From Wenzhouxiangella sp. (lineage in GTDB: Bacteria > Pseudomonadota > Gammaproteobacteria > Xanthomonadales > Wenzhouxiangellaceae), in assembly GCA_007127425.1 (NCBI GenBank), contig SKZJ01000003.1, positions 1 to 5,248 of the forward strand: a stretch of DNA of 5,248 nucleotides, given 5' to 3'. Positions 1 through 5,248 of the stretch are shown piece by piece; the first letter of the stretch is position 1; every line of letters starts with the position of its first letter. The notes beneath the pieces are model-generated. The model saw only the letters and a program-made list of their open reading frames with translations, searched no databases and was not told where the DNA came from. The translations under genes and the position numbers were made by a program.

Positions 1-459
1 ATCGCGGCCTGCCGTGATCAAGGGCGTGAATTCGACCTGGAGATTGTCGGAGATGGGCCGCAACGGCAGGAGCTGGAGGCACTGGTTCGGCGCCTGGACC
101 TGGAGCGCCAGGTCAGTCTGCCCGGCAGCATGAACGGTCTGGAGCACTGGTACCCGCGCCTGGACGCATTTGTGCTGCCATCACTGACCGAAGGCATGCC
201 CATGACGGTGCTCGAATCACTGTCGTGTGGTTGCCCGGTGATTGCCTCCGCCGCCGGCGCCATACCTGAACTACTGGACGGGCTGGCCGGCTGCCGAACG
301 GTCCGCCCGGGTGATGCCGACGACCTGACCGCGGCCCTGATGGAGCTGCCTGCCGCCACCTTGCCGCTGATGGCAGCCCACCAGCGCGTCAGCCGACACT
401 ATTCCAGCGCGCACATGGCCACCCGCTACAGCGGCATCTACCGCTCGGCGTTGCACTGA
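1..459 (+). CDS. GT4-family glycosyltransferase, C-terminal part (5' end outside window)
   Basis: Frame 1 is open from the first base to TGA at 457-459, giving 152 residues with no start in the window. This is the donor-binding C-terminal domain of a GT-B fold, GT4 (Glycos_transf_1) enzyme. Visible marks are the IVGDGP strand-loop (residues 15-20), the SLPGS turn (39-43), and LPSLTEGMPMTVLES (59-73) holding the EX7E pair E64 and E72, followed by GCPVIASAAGAIPELL (77-92), where the donor nucleotide sugar is normally held. A helical tail closes the protein. A full-length member would be about 350-400 residues, so over half is missing upstream. It probably adds one sugar to a lipid-linked oligosaccharide on the cytoplasmic membrane face. 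The donor and acceptor cannot be read from this fragment. The ATG at 130 lies inside the domain and is not the true start. The stop shares one base with the next start (TGATG). Confidence 0.93.
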   Translation: MAACRDQGREFDLEIVGDGPQRQELEALVRRLDLERQVSLPGSMNGLEHWYPRLDAFVLPSLTEGMPMTVLESLSCGCPVIASAAGAIPELLDGLAGCRTVRPGDADDLTAALMELPAATLPLMAAHQRVSRHYSSAHMATRYSGIYRSALH

Positions 460-1799
460 TGAACATCAACGCCACCACAGTCCAGCCAAGCGCGGCTGCG
501 ACCACCTACTACCGACCAGTCCGACACAACTGGGCGTTGTATCTGTTTGTCGTCATGATTCCGCTGCAAAGTATCTACCTGGAGAACTTCCCCAACTTCG
601 GCAGCGGTCTGAACTTCCTCAATCTGACCTTCCTTGCTGCCTGGATGATGGCCCTGCGCTGCGGCGGCAAGCTGGTACAAGGTACCGGGGTCAATGGCTG
701 GGTCATGGTCTACATGGCCGGCGGGGTCTTCGCCCTCATGATTGGCTACGGCAATGTGGCCGATCCCTCCGGCCACGTCAATTACCTCAAGGACCATTAC
801 ATCGGCGTGGCATTCGTCTTTCTCGCCCAGATGAGCGTGACCGACCAGGCCGGTTTGCGCCGCATGTACCTGGCTTCGCTACTGCCGCTGCCCTACATGT
901 TCTATGTGCTGATCGACCAGAATGCGCAAGTTGGCAACTGGCATTACAGCCACGATCTTCGCGTCAACTCGACCTTTGTGGAACTGGGCGCCAATGAGAT
1001 GGCGGCGTTTATGGTCACCGCTTGCCTGGTGGCATTCGGGCTGCTCATCAGCACGCGGGTCGGCTGGGGCTGGCGCGCGGTGTATGCACTGGCCGCCACG
1101 CTCGCGGCTATCTGCGTGGTGCTGAGCTATTCGCGTACCGCCTACGTTGCCATCCTGGCAGGCCTGGTGGTCATCCTGCTGCTTTCGAAAGCCCGGTTGA
1201 AGCTGATGCTGCCGGCCCTGGCACTGATCATGGTCGTACCCCTGCTCCTGCCGCCAGCCGCGGTGGAGCGATTTGACACCATCTCGATCGACGAGGAGCT
1301 GCGCGATGAAAGCACGGACTTGCGCTTCGTAATCTGGGCAGAGGCGTTCGGACACTTCAAGGAGAACCCGCTACTCGGCATCGGTTTTCATAATTTCCAC
1401 CATCCCGAATACAGTACTCACGAAATGAGTGTGCACAATTTCTTCCTGCGCGAACTGGTGGAAAAAGGCCTGCTTGGAGCGGTGATCGTGCTCGGGCTGT
1501 TCTGGAGTATCACCCGCCTGCTTTGGCGAAGCCGGGCCGTCGCCGTGCCCGGTAGCTGGTACGCCGGCCTGGTACTGGGCATGGCCGGAGCATGGATCGC
1601 ACTCATGATCGGTAACGTCTTCGGTAATCGCTTCACCCATTACCCGATGATTGCCCACTTCTGGCTGTACCTGGGACTGGCCCTGCGCGGCCTGCAATTG
1701 CGCTATGCCGAGCTGGAGGCCGACCTGGAGGCCCAGCCGGATGCCGAGACAGAGCCGGAGCCGGATCCCGATATGAGAGGCGTGGAGCGGATCGCATGA
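459..1799 (+). CDS. O-antigen ligase / polysaccharide polymerase family membrane protein (Wzy_C type)
   Basis: The 446-residue protein has about 11-12 hydrophobic segments, roughly at 24-40, 52-66, 80-96, 112-126, 138-152, 181-198, 206-222, 227-243, 248-266, 337-352, 367-388 and 394-412. The Wzy_C signature is present: SYSRTAY (223-229) with R226, then a large loop between about 267 and 336 with R289, W293, NPLLGIGF (303-310) and SVHNFFLRELVEKGLLG (324-340) with H325. Conserved Arg and loop His residues are functionally important in WaaL/Wzy proteins. The family transfers lipid-linked glycans to an acceptor or to one another at the periplasmic face of the inner membrane. Sequence alone cannot separate ligase (WaaL), polymerase (Wzy) and protein O-ligase. 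The C-terminus (417-438) is an acidic Pro/Glu/Asp tail, unusual for the family. The start at 459 overlaps the previous stop by one base and has no clear Shine-Dalgarno, which suggests translational coupling. Confidence 0.9.
   Translation: MNINATTVQPSAAATTYYRPVRHNWALYLFVVMIPLQSIYLENFPNFGSGLNFLNLTFLAAWMMALRCGGKLVQGTGVNGWVMVYMAGGVFALMIGYGNVADPSGHVNYLKDHYIGVAFVFLAQMSVTDQAGLRRMYLASLLPLPYMFYVLIDQNAQVGNWHYSHDLRVNSTFVELGANEMAAFMVTACLVAFGLLISTRVGWGWRAVYALAATLAAICVVLSYSRTAYVAILAGLVVILLLSKARLKLMLPALALIMVVPLLLPPAAVERFDTISIDEELRDESTDLRFVIWAEAFGHFKENPLLGIGFHNFHHPEYSTHEMSVHNFFLRELVEKGLLGAVIVLGLFWSITRLLWRSRAVAVPGSWYAGLVLGMAGAWIALMIGNVFGNRFTHYPMIAHFWLYLGLALRGLQLRYAELEADLEAQPDAETEPEPDPDMRGVERIA
1713..1772 (+). 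repeat. Short in-frame repeats encoding the acidic tail of the Wzy_C protein
   Basis: Two imperfect 12-base units (CTGGAGGCCGAC at 1713-1724 and CTGGAGGCCCAG at 1725-1736) encode LEAD and LEAQ. They are followed by GAGCCG doublets giving a Glu-Pro/Asp-Pro run up to about residue 438. The region lies after the last membrane segment and is probably a flexible tail. It is low-complexity coding DNA, not a mobile element. Confidence 0.55.
1784..1787 (+). promoter_or_regulatory. Shine-Dalgarno (GGAG) for the deacetylase gene
   Basis: GGAG sits 8 bases before the ATG at 1796, inside the last codons of the Wzy_C gene. It supports 1796 as the deacetylase start, within an ATGA stop/start overlap. Confidence 0.6.
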
Positions 1800-2617
1800 G
1801 CGCGCCGACCGCACCATCACTGTCGCCGCCACCGGGCCGATCGCTGGTGTTGATGTATCACGGTATCCATGAATCTCGTGCCGATCGCGGACGGTTCGAC
1901 CCGCGCTACAGCCTGAAACCCGAACAGTTCGCTACGCAAATGCGCCACCTGAGTGAGCTGGGAGTGGCCGGCTGGTTACCGGTGGCCGGAGAGGCCCTGG
2001 TCGCGCCGGAAGGTCCGGCGGGCCGGCACATGGTACTGATCACATTCGACGAGGGTGATGTCAGCAATATCGAGCAGGCCCTGCCAATCCTCCAGGAGTC
2101 GGGCCTGGCGGCGGTCTTTTTCATTACCCGGAACTTTGTCGGTCAACGCGGCATGATCTCGCGCGCCGGGGTTCGCGAGTTGGCCGATGCTGGCATGGTC
2201 ATCGGCTCGCACGGGCTGTCGCATCATTTTCTCAACAACCTTTCCCCGGCCGCGCTCCGCATTGAACTGGCCAGCAGCCGTGATTTCCTGCAACAGATCA
2301 CCGGCCGGCGGGTCACGCTGCTTTCCCTGCCCGGCGGGCGAGGCGGGCGACGCGAGCTCGAGGCGGCGCATGATGCCGGCTACCGCAGTGTGTTCGGCTC
2401 CAGACCGGGCAACAACCAGGCCACACCGGCGGGTGGCCTGATTGATCGGGTGGTGATCTCGCGCCAGATCGACCCGGTGGCATTTCAACAACTGGTCCGC
2501 TGGCAGGGGCCTGCGGTATGGCGTCAGTGCGCCCGTTATCGTCTGCTTGGCTGGCCCAGGCGCTTGCTGGGCGACCGCAGTTACGATCAATTGCGCCAGG
2601 TCCTGGTGCGCGGATGA
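1796..2617 (+). CDS. Polysaccharide deacetylase, NodB/CE4 family
   Basis: The 273-residue protein has a NodB-homology domain. It opens with LVLMYHGIH (17-25), common in exopolysaccharide-cluster deacetylases. Motif 1 is ITFDEGDVSN (82-91), with D85 in the catalytic-base position and Glu86 where the family normally has a metal-binding Asp (TFDDG). Motif 2 is SHGLSHHFL (138-146), with the metal-binding pair H139 and H143. Motif 3 is LSLPGGR (176-182), followed by AGYRSVFGS (194-202). CE4 enzymes remove N- or O-acetyl groups from sugars using a divalent metal. There is no signal peptide or membrane segment, so it probably acts in the cytoplasm on a precursor or lipid-linked intermediate. The exact substrate is unknown. 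The gene overlaps the Wzy_C gene by 4 bases (ATGA) and has its own Shine-Dalgarno at 1784. The C-terminus (about 235-273) is basic and rich in Arg and Trp, perhaps membrane-associating. Confidence 0.9.
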   Translation: MSAPTAPSLSPPPGRSLVLMYHGIHESRADRGRFDPRYSLKPEQFATQMRHLSELGVAGWLPVAGEALVAPEGPAGRHMVLITFDEGDVSNIEQALPILQESGLAAVFFITRNFVGQRGMISRAGVRELADAGMVIGSHGLSHHFLNNLSPAALRIELASSRDFLQQITGRRVTLLSLPGGRGGRRELEAAHDAGYRSVFGSRPGNNQATPAGGLIDRVVISRQIDPVAFQQLVRWQGPAVWRQCARYRLLGWPRRLLGDRSYDQLRQVLVRG

Positions 2618-2697
2618 GCGAGATCGATTTTGTCACTGCGCTGATGGTAGCCGGCTGGACTTTCGCCGGCTATCGCTATTGGCAAGGAAGCCATTGA
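2614..2697 (+). CDS. Possible 27-residue hydrophobic microprotein, unknown function
   Basis: This short frame starts at an ATG overlapping the deacetylase stop (ATGA, 2614-2617) and ends at a TGA sharing its last base with the next ATG (TGATG, 2695-2699). It exactly fills the only gap between the larger genes. The product begins MSEIDFVTALMVAGW and ends YRYWQGSH. It has an acidic N-terminus, a hydrophobic stretch at about residues 6-19 and a polar aromatic end, so it could lie in or on the membrane. I recognise no family. Against it: the Shine-Dalgarno is weak (AGG at 2598-2600, 13 bases away), only 17 of 27 third positions are G or C, which looks lower than in the neighbours, and a strong stem-loop occupies its middle. 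It could be a real microprotein, a leader that couples translation across the gap, or chance. Overlaps at both ends are its best support. Confidence 0.4.
   Translation: MSEIDFVTALMVAGWTFAGYRYWQGSH
2646..2674 (+). promoter_or_regulatory. Intercistronic stem-loop ahead of the second glycosyltransferase gene
   Basis: TAGCCGGC (2648-2655) and GCCGGCTA (2665-2672) form a perfect 8-bp stem around a 9-base loop. A G-U and a G-C pair (2647/2673 and 2646/2674) extend it to 10 pairs. It ends 9 bases before the Shine-Dalgarno of the gene starting at 2697. No T-run follows, so it does not look like an intrinsic terminator. Likely roles are mRNA processing or stability, or control of translation of the following gene, relieved when ribosomes cross the microORF. 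The pairing is read directly; function is inferred. Confidence 0.45.
2684..2688 (+). promoter_or_regulatory. Shine-Dalgarno (AAGGA) deciding the glycosyltransferase start
   Basis: AAGGA lies 8 bases before ATG 2697, which begins [15 protein letters not shown], the normal N-terminus of this GT-B subfamily. It rules in 2697 over the in-frame upstream ATG at 2547, which would add 50 residues read out of frame from the deacetylase gene. Confidence 0.8.
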
Positions 2698-4001
2698 TGG
2701 CACGAGTCCTGTTTGTCACCAGCCGCCTGCCCTTTCCGCCGACCGAGGGCCATCAACTGCGCGCCTGGCACCTGCTGCGGGCAGCGGCCCGGGATCATCA
2801 GGTCACCCTGTTGAGTCTGCGCCGCCCGGAGGAACAGCCGCTGCCGGAAGTGCTTCCCGACATCCACCTGGCGGGTATTCACCAGGTCGATCTGCCCGCC
2901 TTGACCAGGCCGCACCGGCTCGCCGGCATGGCGCTACGCGGCCTGCTGCGGGGGCAGACGCTGCTCGACCTGCGCTACCGGCCACTTGCGTTGCAAAGGT
3001 GTTTCGATCAACTGGTGTCTCAGGCGGACCTGGTCCATCTGGACATTCTGGCCGTGGCCGGCCTGCTCGAGCGGGTGCCGGCCAGCGTGCCTACTGTACT
3101 CAACGAGCACAATGTCGAAAGCCTGCTGGCGGACAAGCGTGTCGCCATCGAATCGCGACCGCTGCAACGCCTGCTGCTTCGTCTAAGGCATCGAGGGCTG
3201 GAAAACTTCGAGCGCTCGGCTTGTGCCCGCGCAAATCGGGTACTGGCGTGCTCGCAGGAGGATGCCGAGCGCCTGCTGGATCTGGCACCGGGGTGTCAGG
3301 TCAGCGTCGTGCCAAACGGCGTGGACCTTGAGACTTTCAGACCGGGCAGGTCCGAGAACGAGCAGGACGGATCCCTGGTGTTCGTCGGTCACATGGGCTG
3401 GTTCCCGAATCGCGATGGCATCGAGTATTTCATCGCCGAAATCCTGCCGCTGCTGAAAGATCGAAAGGACCTGCACCTGGAAATCATCGGCCGCAACGAG
3501 AACCCTTCAATGCAGGTGGCCGTGGACGGTCGGGTCAGCTTCGCCGGCTTTGTCGACGACCTGCAGGCCCGGGTTCGGCGCGCCGCGGTCTTCATCGTCC
3601 CGCTGCGTGCCGGCAGCGGGACGCGTTTGAAGATTCTCGAAGCCATGGCCATGGGAAAGGCCATCGTCAGTACCCGGATCGGTGCCGAAGGCATTGGCCT
3701 GGTCGACGGGGAAAGCGCCTGCCTGGCCGATACCCCGGAAGAGTTCGCTGGTACCATCAACCGGTTGCTGGATGACCCCGACCTGCGTCACCGCCTGGGT
3801 CGGCGGGCCAGGCAACTGGCCGAACAACTTTATGGCTGGACGGTGATCGGCGAGCGATTGCTGGCGACTTACAGGACCCTGCTACAGGCGCAGGAAAAAC
3901 CCGCTGAGCGCGTCGAGCACACTGACCGGCGTGAAGCCGGGCCAAGCGGCCCGGCCCATGAACACAATAAACAAGAACACGGGAAACAGGATCCATGCTG
4001 A
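2697..4001 (+). CDS. GT4-family glycosyltransferase (exopolysaccharide sugar transferase)
   Basis: The 434-residue GT-B enzyme has both domains. The N-terminal acceptor half shows [20 protein letters not shown] (4-23) and LNEHNVES (135-142). The C-terminal donor half shows VVPNGVD (204-210), [12 protein letters not shown] (227-238), [10 protein letters not shown] (261-270), FAGFVDD (282-288) and [19 protein letters not shown] (302-320). E315 is the second Glu of EX7E. The first Glu position is Ser307, in an RAGSGTRLK form typical, as I recall, of GT4 sugar transferases in exopolysaccharide clusters (PslH-like and EpsH/exosortase-associated groups). It probably transfers a sugar from a nucleotide donor to a lipid-linked glycan at the inner membrane; the sugar is not predictable. 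Recognisable fold ends near residue 397. The remaining 37 residues are a charged, low-complexity tail whose DNA contains a hairpin and overlaps the next gene by 7 bases. The start at 2697 is supported by AAGGA at 2684. Confidence 0.92.
   Translation: MARVLFVTSRLPFPPTEGHQLRAWHLLRAAARDHQVTLLSLRRPEEQPLPEVLPDIHLAGIHQVDLPALTRPHRLAGMALRGLLRGQTLLDLRYRPLALQRCFDQLVSQADLVHLDILAVAGLLERVPASVPTVLNEHNVESLLADKRVAIESRPLQRLLLRLRHRGLENFERSACARANRVLACSQEDAERLLDLAPGCQVSVVPNGVDLETFRPGRSENEQDGSLVFVGHMGWFPNRDGIEYFIAEILPLLKDRKDLHLEIIGRNENPSMQVAVDGRVSFAGFVDDLQARVRRAAVFIVPLRAGSGTRLKILEAMAMGKAIVSTRIGAEGIGLVDGESACLADTPEEFAGTINRLLDDPDLRHRLGRRARQLAEQLYGWTVIGERLLATYRTLLQAQEKPAERVEHTDRREAGPSGPAHEHNKQEHGKQDPC
3936..3955 (+). 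promoter_or_regulatory. GC-only hairpin in the glycosyltransferase tail, ahead of the dehydrogenase gene
   Basis: GCCGGGCC (3936-3943) and GGCCCGGC (3948-3955) form a perfect 8-bp, all-GC stem closed by the four-base loop AAGC. It ends 39 bases before the ATG at 3995 and is followed by an A-rich stretch (3958-3990), not a T-run, so it is not a classic intrinsic terminator on the + strand. It may stabilise or process the mRNA or affect translation of the dehydrogenase. The structure is read directly; the role is inference. Confidence 0.45.
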
Positions 4002-5248
4002 GCGATATCACGACACGGCTGGCCGAGCTGCAGGCCGGCCAGACAAAGCTGGCGGTCATCGGGCTGGGTTATGTCGGCTTTCCGCTGGCGGTCCACTTCG
4101 GTCAGCACTTCAAGACGATCGGTTATGACAGTCACCGGAAGCGTGTCGACCAGCTCAACAATGGTGTGGACTTCACCCATGAAGTCGAAAGCGATCAGAT
4201 CGACAAGGCCGACAAGCTGGTGCTGACCAGCGATCCGGAATGCTTGAGCGACTGCCAGGTCTATATCGTTGCCGTGCCCACCCCTATCGACCAGGCCAAG
4301 CGGCCGGACCTGGCACCGTTGCTATCCGCCTCCCGGCTGATTGCCGCCTATCTCAAGCCCGGTGACGTGGTCATTTTCGAGTCGACCGTCTATCCAGGCG
4401 CCACCGAAGAGGATTGTGTCCCCGTACTCGAGCAGGGTTCGGGACTGGTCTATCGGAAGGGTTCCGATCCCGAACCGGGGGAAACGGATGATTTGTTCTA
4501 TTGCGGCTACAGCCCGGAGAGAATCAACCCCGGCGACCCGGCACACAGGTTGACCGACATCATGAAAGTCACCTCGGGCAGCACGCCCCAGGTGGCCGAC
4601 TTCGTCGATCAGCTCTATCTCACCATCATTCAGGCCGGCACCTTTCGCGCCGAGAGCATCCGCATCGCCGAAGCCGCCAAGGTGATCGAGAACATCCAGC
4701 GTGACCTGAATATCGCCCTGGTCAACGAACTGGCCATCCTGTTCAACCGGATGGATATCGATACCGCGAGCGTACTGGCGGCCGCCGGTTCGAAGTGGAA
4801 CTTCCTGCCCTTCAAGCCGGGCCTGGTCGGTGGCCACTGTATCGGCGTCGACCCCTATTACCTGACCTTCAAGGCCCAGACGATCGGCTTTCATCCCGAA
4901 GTGATCCTGGCCGGGCGCCGCGTCAATGACGGCATGGGCCATTTTGTCGCCGGCGAATTGATCAAGCTGATGGCCAGGGCCGGCGTCTATCGCCCGAACG
5001 CCCGGGTGCTGGTGCTGGGCCTGAGCTTCAAGGAAAACTGTCCGGACCTGCGCAACACCCGCGTCATCGATGTGATTCGCGAGCTGGAATCCTTCAATCT
5101 GAAAGTGGATGTACACGACCCCTGGGTCAGTGCCGAAGAAGCCCGCGAAGCGTATGGGCTGGACCTGCTCGACCCGGTGCCCGAAGGCGTCTACGACGGG
5201 GTCATCATGGCCGTGGCGCATCAGCAGTTCCTGGATCGCCAAAATGAC
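3995..5248 (+). CDS. tviB: UDP-N-acetylhexosamine 6-dehydrogenase, TviB/WbpA type (3' end outside window)
   Basis: The frame is open for 418 codons to the window end. The enzyme oxidises C6 of UDP-GlcNAc or UDP-GalNAc in two NAD-dependent steps to the uronic acid, in the cytoplasm. Seen in order: Rossmann motif GLGYVG (23-28), AVPTP (93-97), ESTVYPG (129-135), [11 protein letters not shown] (171-181), EAAKVIEN (226-233) with K229, [15 protein letters not shown] with catalytic Cys282, and [15 protein letters not shown] (342-356) of the C-terminal UDP-binding domain. [19 protein letters not shown] and FKENCPD point to the TviB/WbpA branch, not UDP-glucose dehydrogenase. Family length is about 425-440, and the AVAHQQF motif near the end suggests only about 25-35 residues are missing. 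A hydrophilic insertion lies near 154-166. An in-frame TAA at 3968 with no other start codon after it fixes ATG 3995. The ribosome site is poor (AGGA, 3 bases away), so coupling to the glycosyltransferase gene is likely. The symbol denotes resemblance; GlcNAc versus GalNAc preference is not settled. Confidence 0.92.
   Translation, partial: MLSDITTRLAELQAGQTKLAVIGLGYVGFPLAVHFGQHFKTIGYDSHRKRVDQLNNGVDFTHEVESDQIDKADKLVLTSDPECLSDCQVYIVAVPTPIDQAKRPDLAPLLSASRLIAAYLKPGDVVIFESTVYPGATEEDCVPVLEQGSGLVYRKGSDPEPGETDDLFYCGYSPERINPGDPAHRLTDIMKVTSGSTPQVADFVDQLYLTIIQAGTFRAESIRIAEAAKVIENIQRDLNIALVNELAILFNRMDIDTASVLAAAGSKWNFLPFKPGLVGGHCIGVDPYYLTFKAQTIGFHPEVILAGRRVNDGMGHFVAGELIKLMARAGVYRPNARVLVLGLSFKENCPDLRNTRVIDVIRELESFNLKVDVHDPWVSAEEAREAYGLDLLDPVPEGVYDGVIMAVAHQQFLDRQND

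Noticed and set aside
130..459. ATG 130 as the start of the first glycosyltransferase
   Set aside because: The frame is open to the window edge, and residues before this ATG (IVGDGP region) belong to the conserved donor domain.
2333..2350. Exact tandem 9-base repeat GGCGGGCGA within the deacetylase gene
   Set aside because: It encodes GGRGGR at motif 3, and the spacing from the conserved Pro179 to AGY matches what I recall for related deacetylases, so it looks like GC-rich codon coincidence and not a recent duplication.
1976..2590. A 204-codon open frame on the minus strand opposite the deacetylase gene
   Set aside because: Same reason: the sense strand carries the NodB motifs and the antisense product has no family features.
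2547..2696. A 50-residue N-terminal extension of the second glycosyltransferase from ATG 2547
   Set aside because: The extension overlaps the deacetylase in another frame and looks like random translation, while ATG 2697 has AAGGA at the right distance and starts the conserved N-terminus.
3936..3990. Hairpin at 3936-3955 as an intrinsic terminator
   Set aside because: The stem is followed by A-rich and not T-rich sequence on the + strand, and the dehydrogenase gene that follows overlaps the upstream gene.
4322..5242. A 306-codon open frame on the minus strand opposite the dehydrogenase gene
   Set aside because: It lies wholly within a gene with unmistakable conserved motifs, has no recognisable domain, and is the usual antisense by-product of GC-rich third codon positions.
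1..5248. CRISPR arrays, tRNAs, insertion sequences, attachment sites, riboswitches
   Set aside because: No spaced direct repeats, terminal inverted repeats, transposase motifs or tRNA-like cloverleaf were seen; apart from short junctions the window is entirely coding.

Overview
The window is one stretch of a polysaccharide (exopolysaccharide, capsule or O-antigen type) biosynthesis operon, all on the + strand. The DNA is GC-rich, with a strong preference for G or C in third codon positions. The nucleotide-sugar dehydrogenase resembles TviB/WbpA enzymes of Gram-negative bacteria, so a GC-rich proteobacterium, perhaps a gammaproteobacterium, is the best guess. No rRNA or other marker fixes the taxonomy.

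Layout: (1) 1-459, the C-terminal half of a GT4 glycosyltransferase cut by the window start; (2) 459-1799, a multi-membrane-span O-antigen ligase/polymerase (Wzy_C) protein; (3) 1796-2617, a cytoplasmic-looking NodB/CE4 polysaccharide deacetylase; (4) 2614-2697, a possible 27-residue microprotein that fills the only gap between the larger genes and overlaps a strong stem-loop; (5) 2697-4001, a complete GT4 glycosyltransferase with an odd hydrophilic tail whose coding DNA holds a GC-only hairpin; (6) 3995 to the window end, a TviB-like UDP-N-acetylhexosamine 6-dehydrogenase lacking only its last few dozen residues.

If the microORF is counted, every junction overlaps (TGATG, ATGA, ATGA, TGATG, then 7 bases). 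I see no intrinsic terminator, and no promoter that I could defend, inside the window. The genes therefore look co-transcribed and translationally coupled, with the promoter upstream of the window.

Inferred joint role: the dehydrogenase makes a UDP-N-acetylhexosaminuronic acid, the two GT4 enzymes add sugars to a lipid-linked repeat unit, the deacetylase may remove N- or O-acetyl groups, and the Wzy_C protein polymerises or ligates the product at the periplasmic face of the inner membrane. The product would be an acidic, possibly partly deacetylated, glycan. The gene families are ordinary. The unusual parts are the junctions (microORF plus hairpin, and the GT tail plus hairpin), a changed metal-ligand residue in the deacetylase, and a loop insertion in the dehydrogenase.
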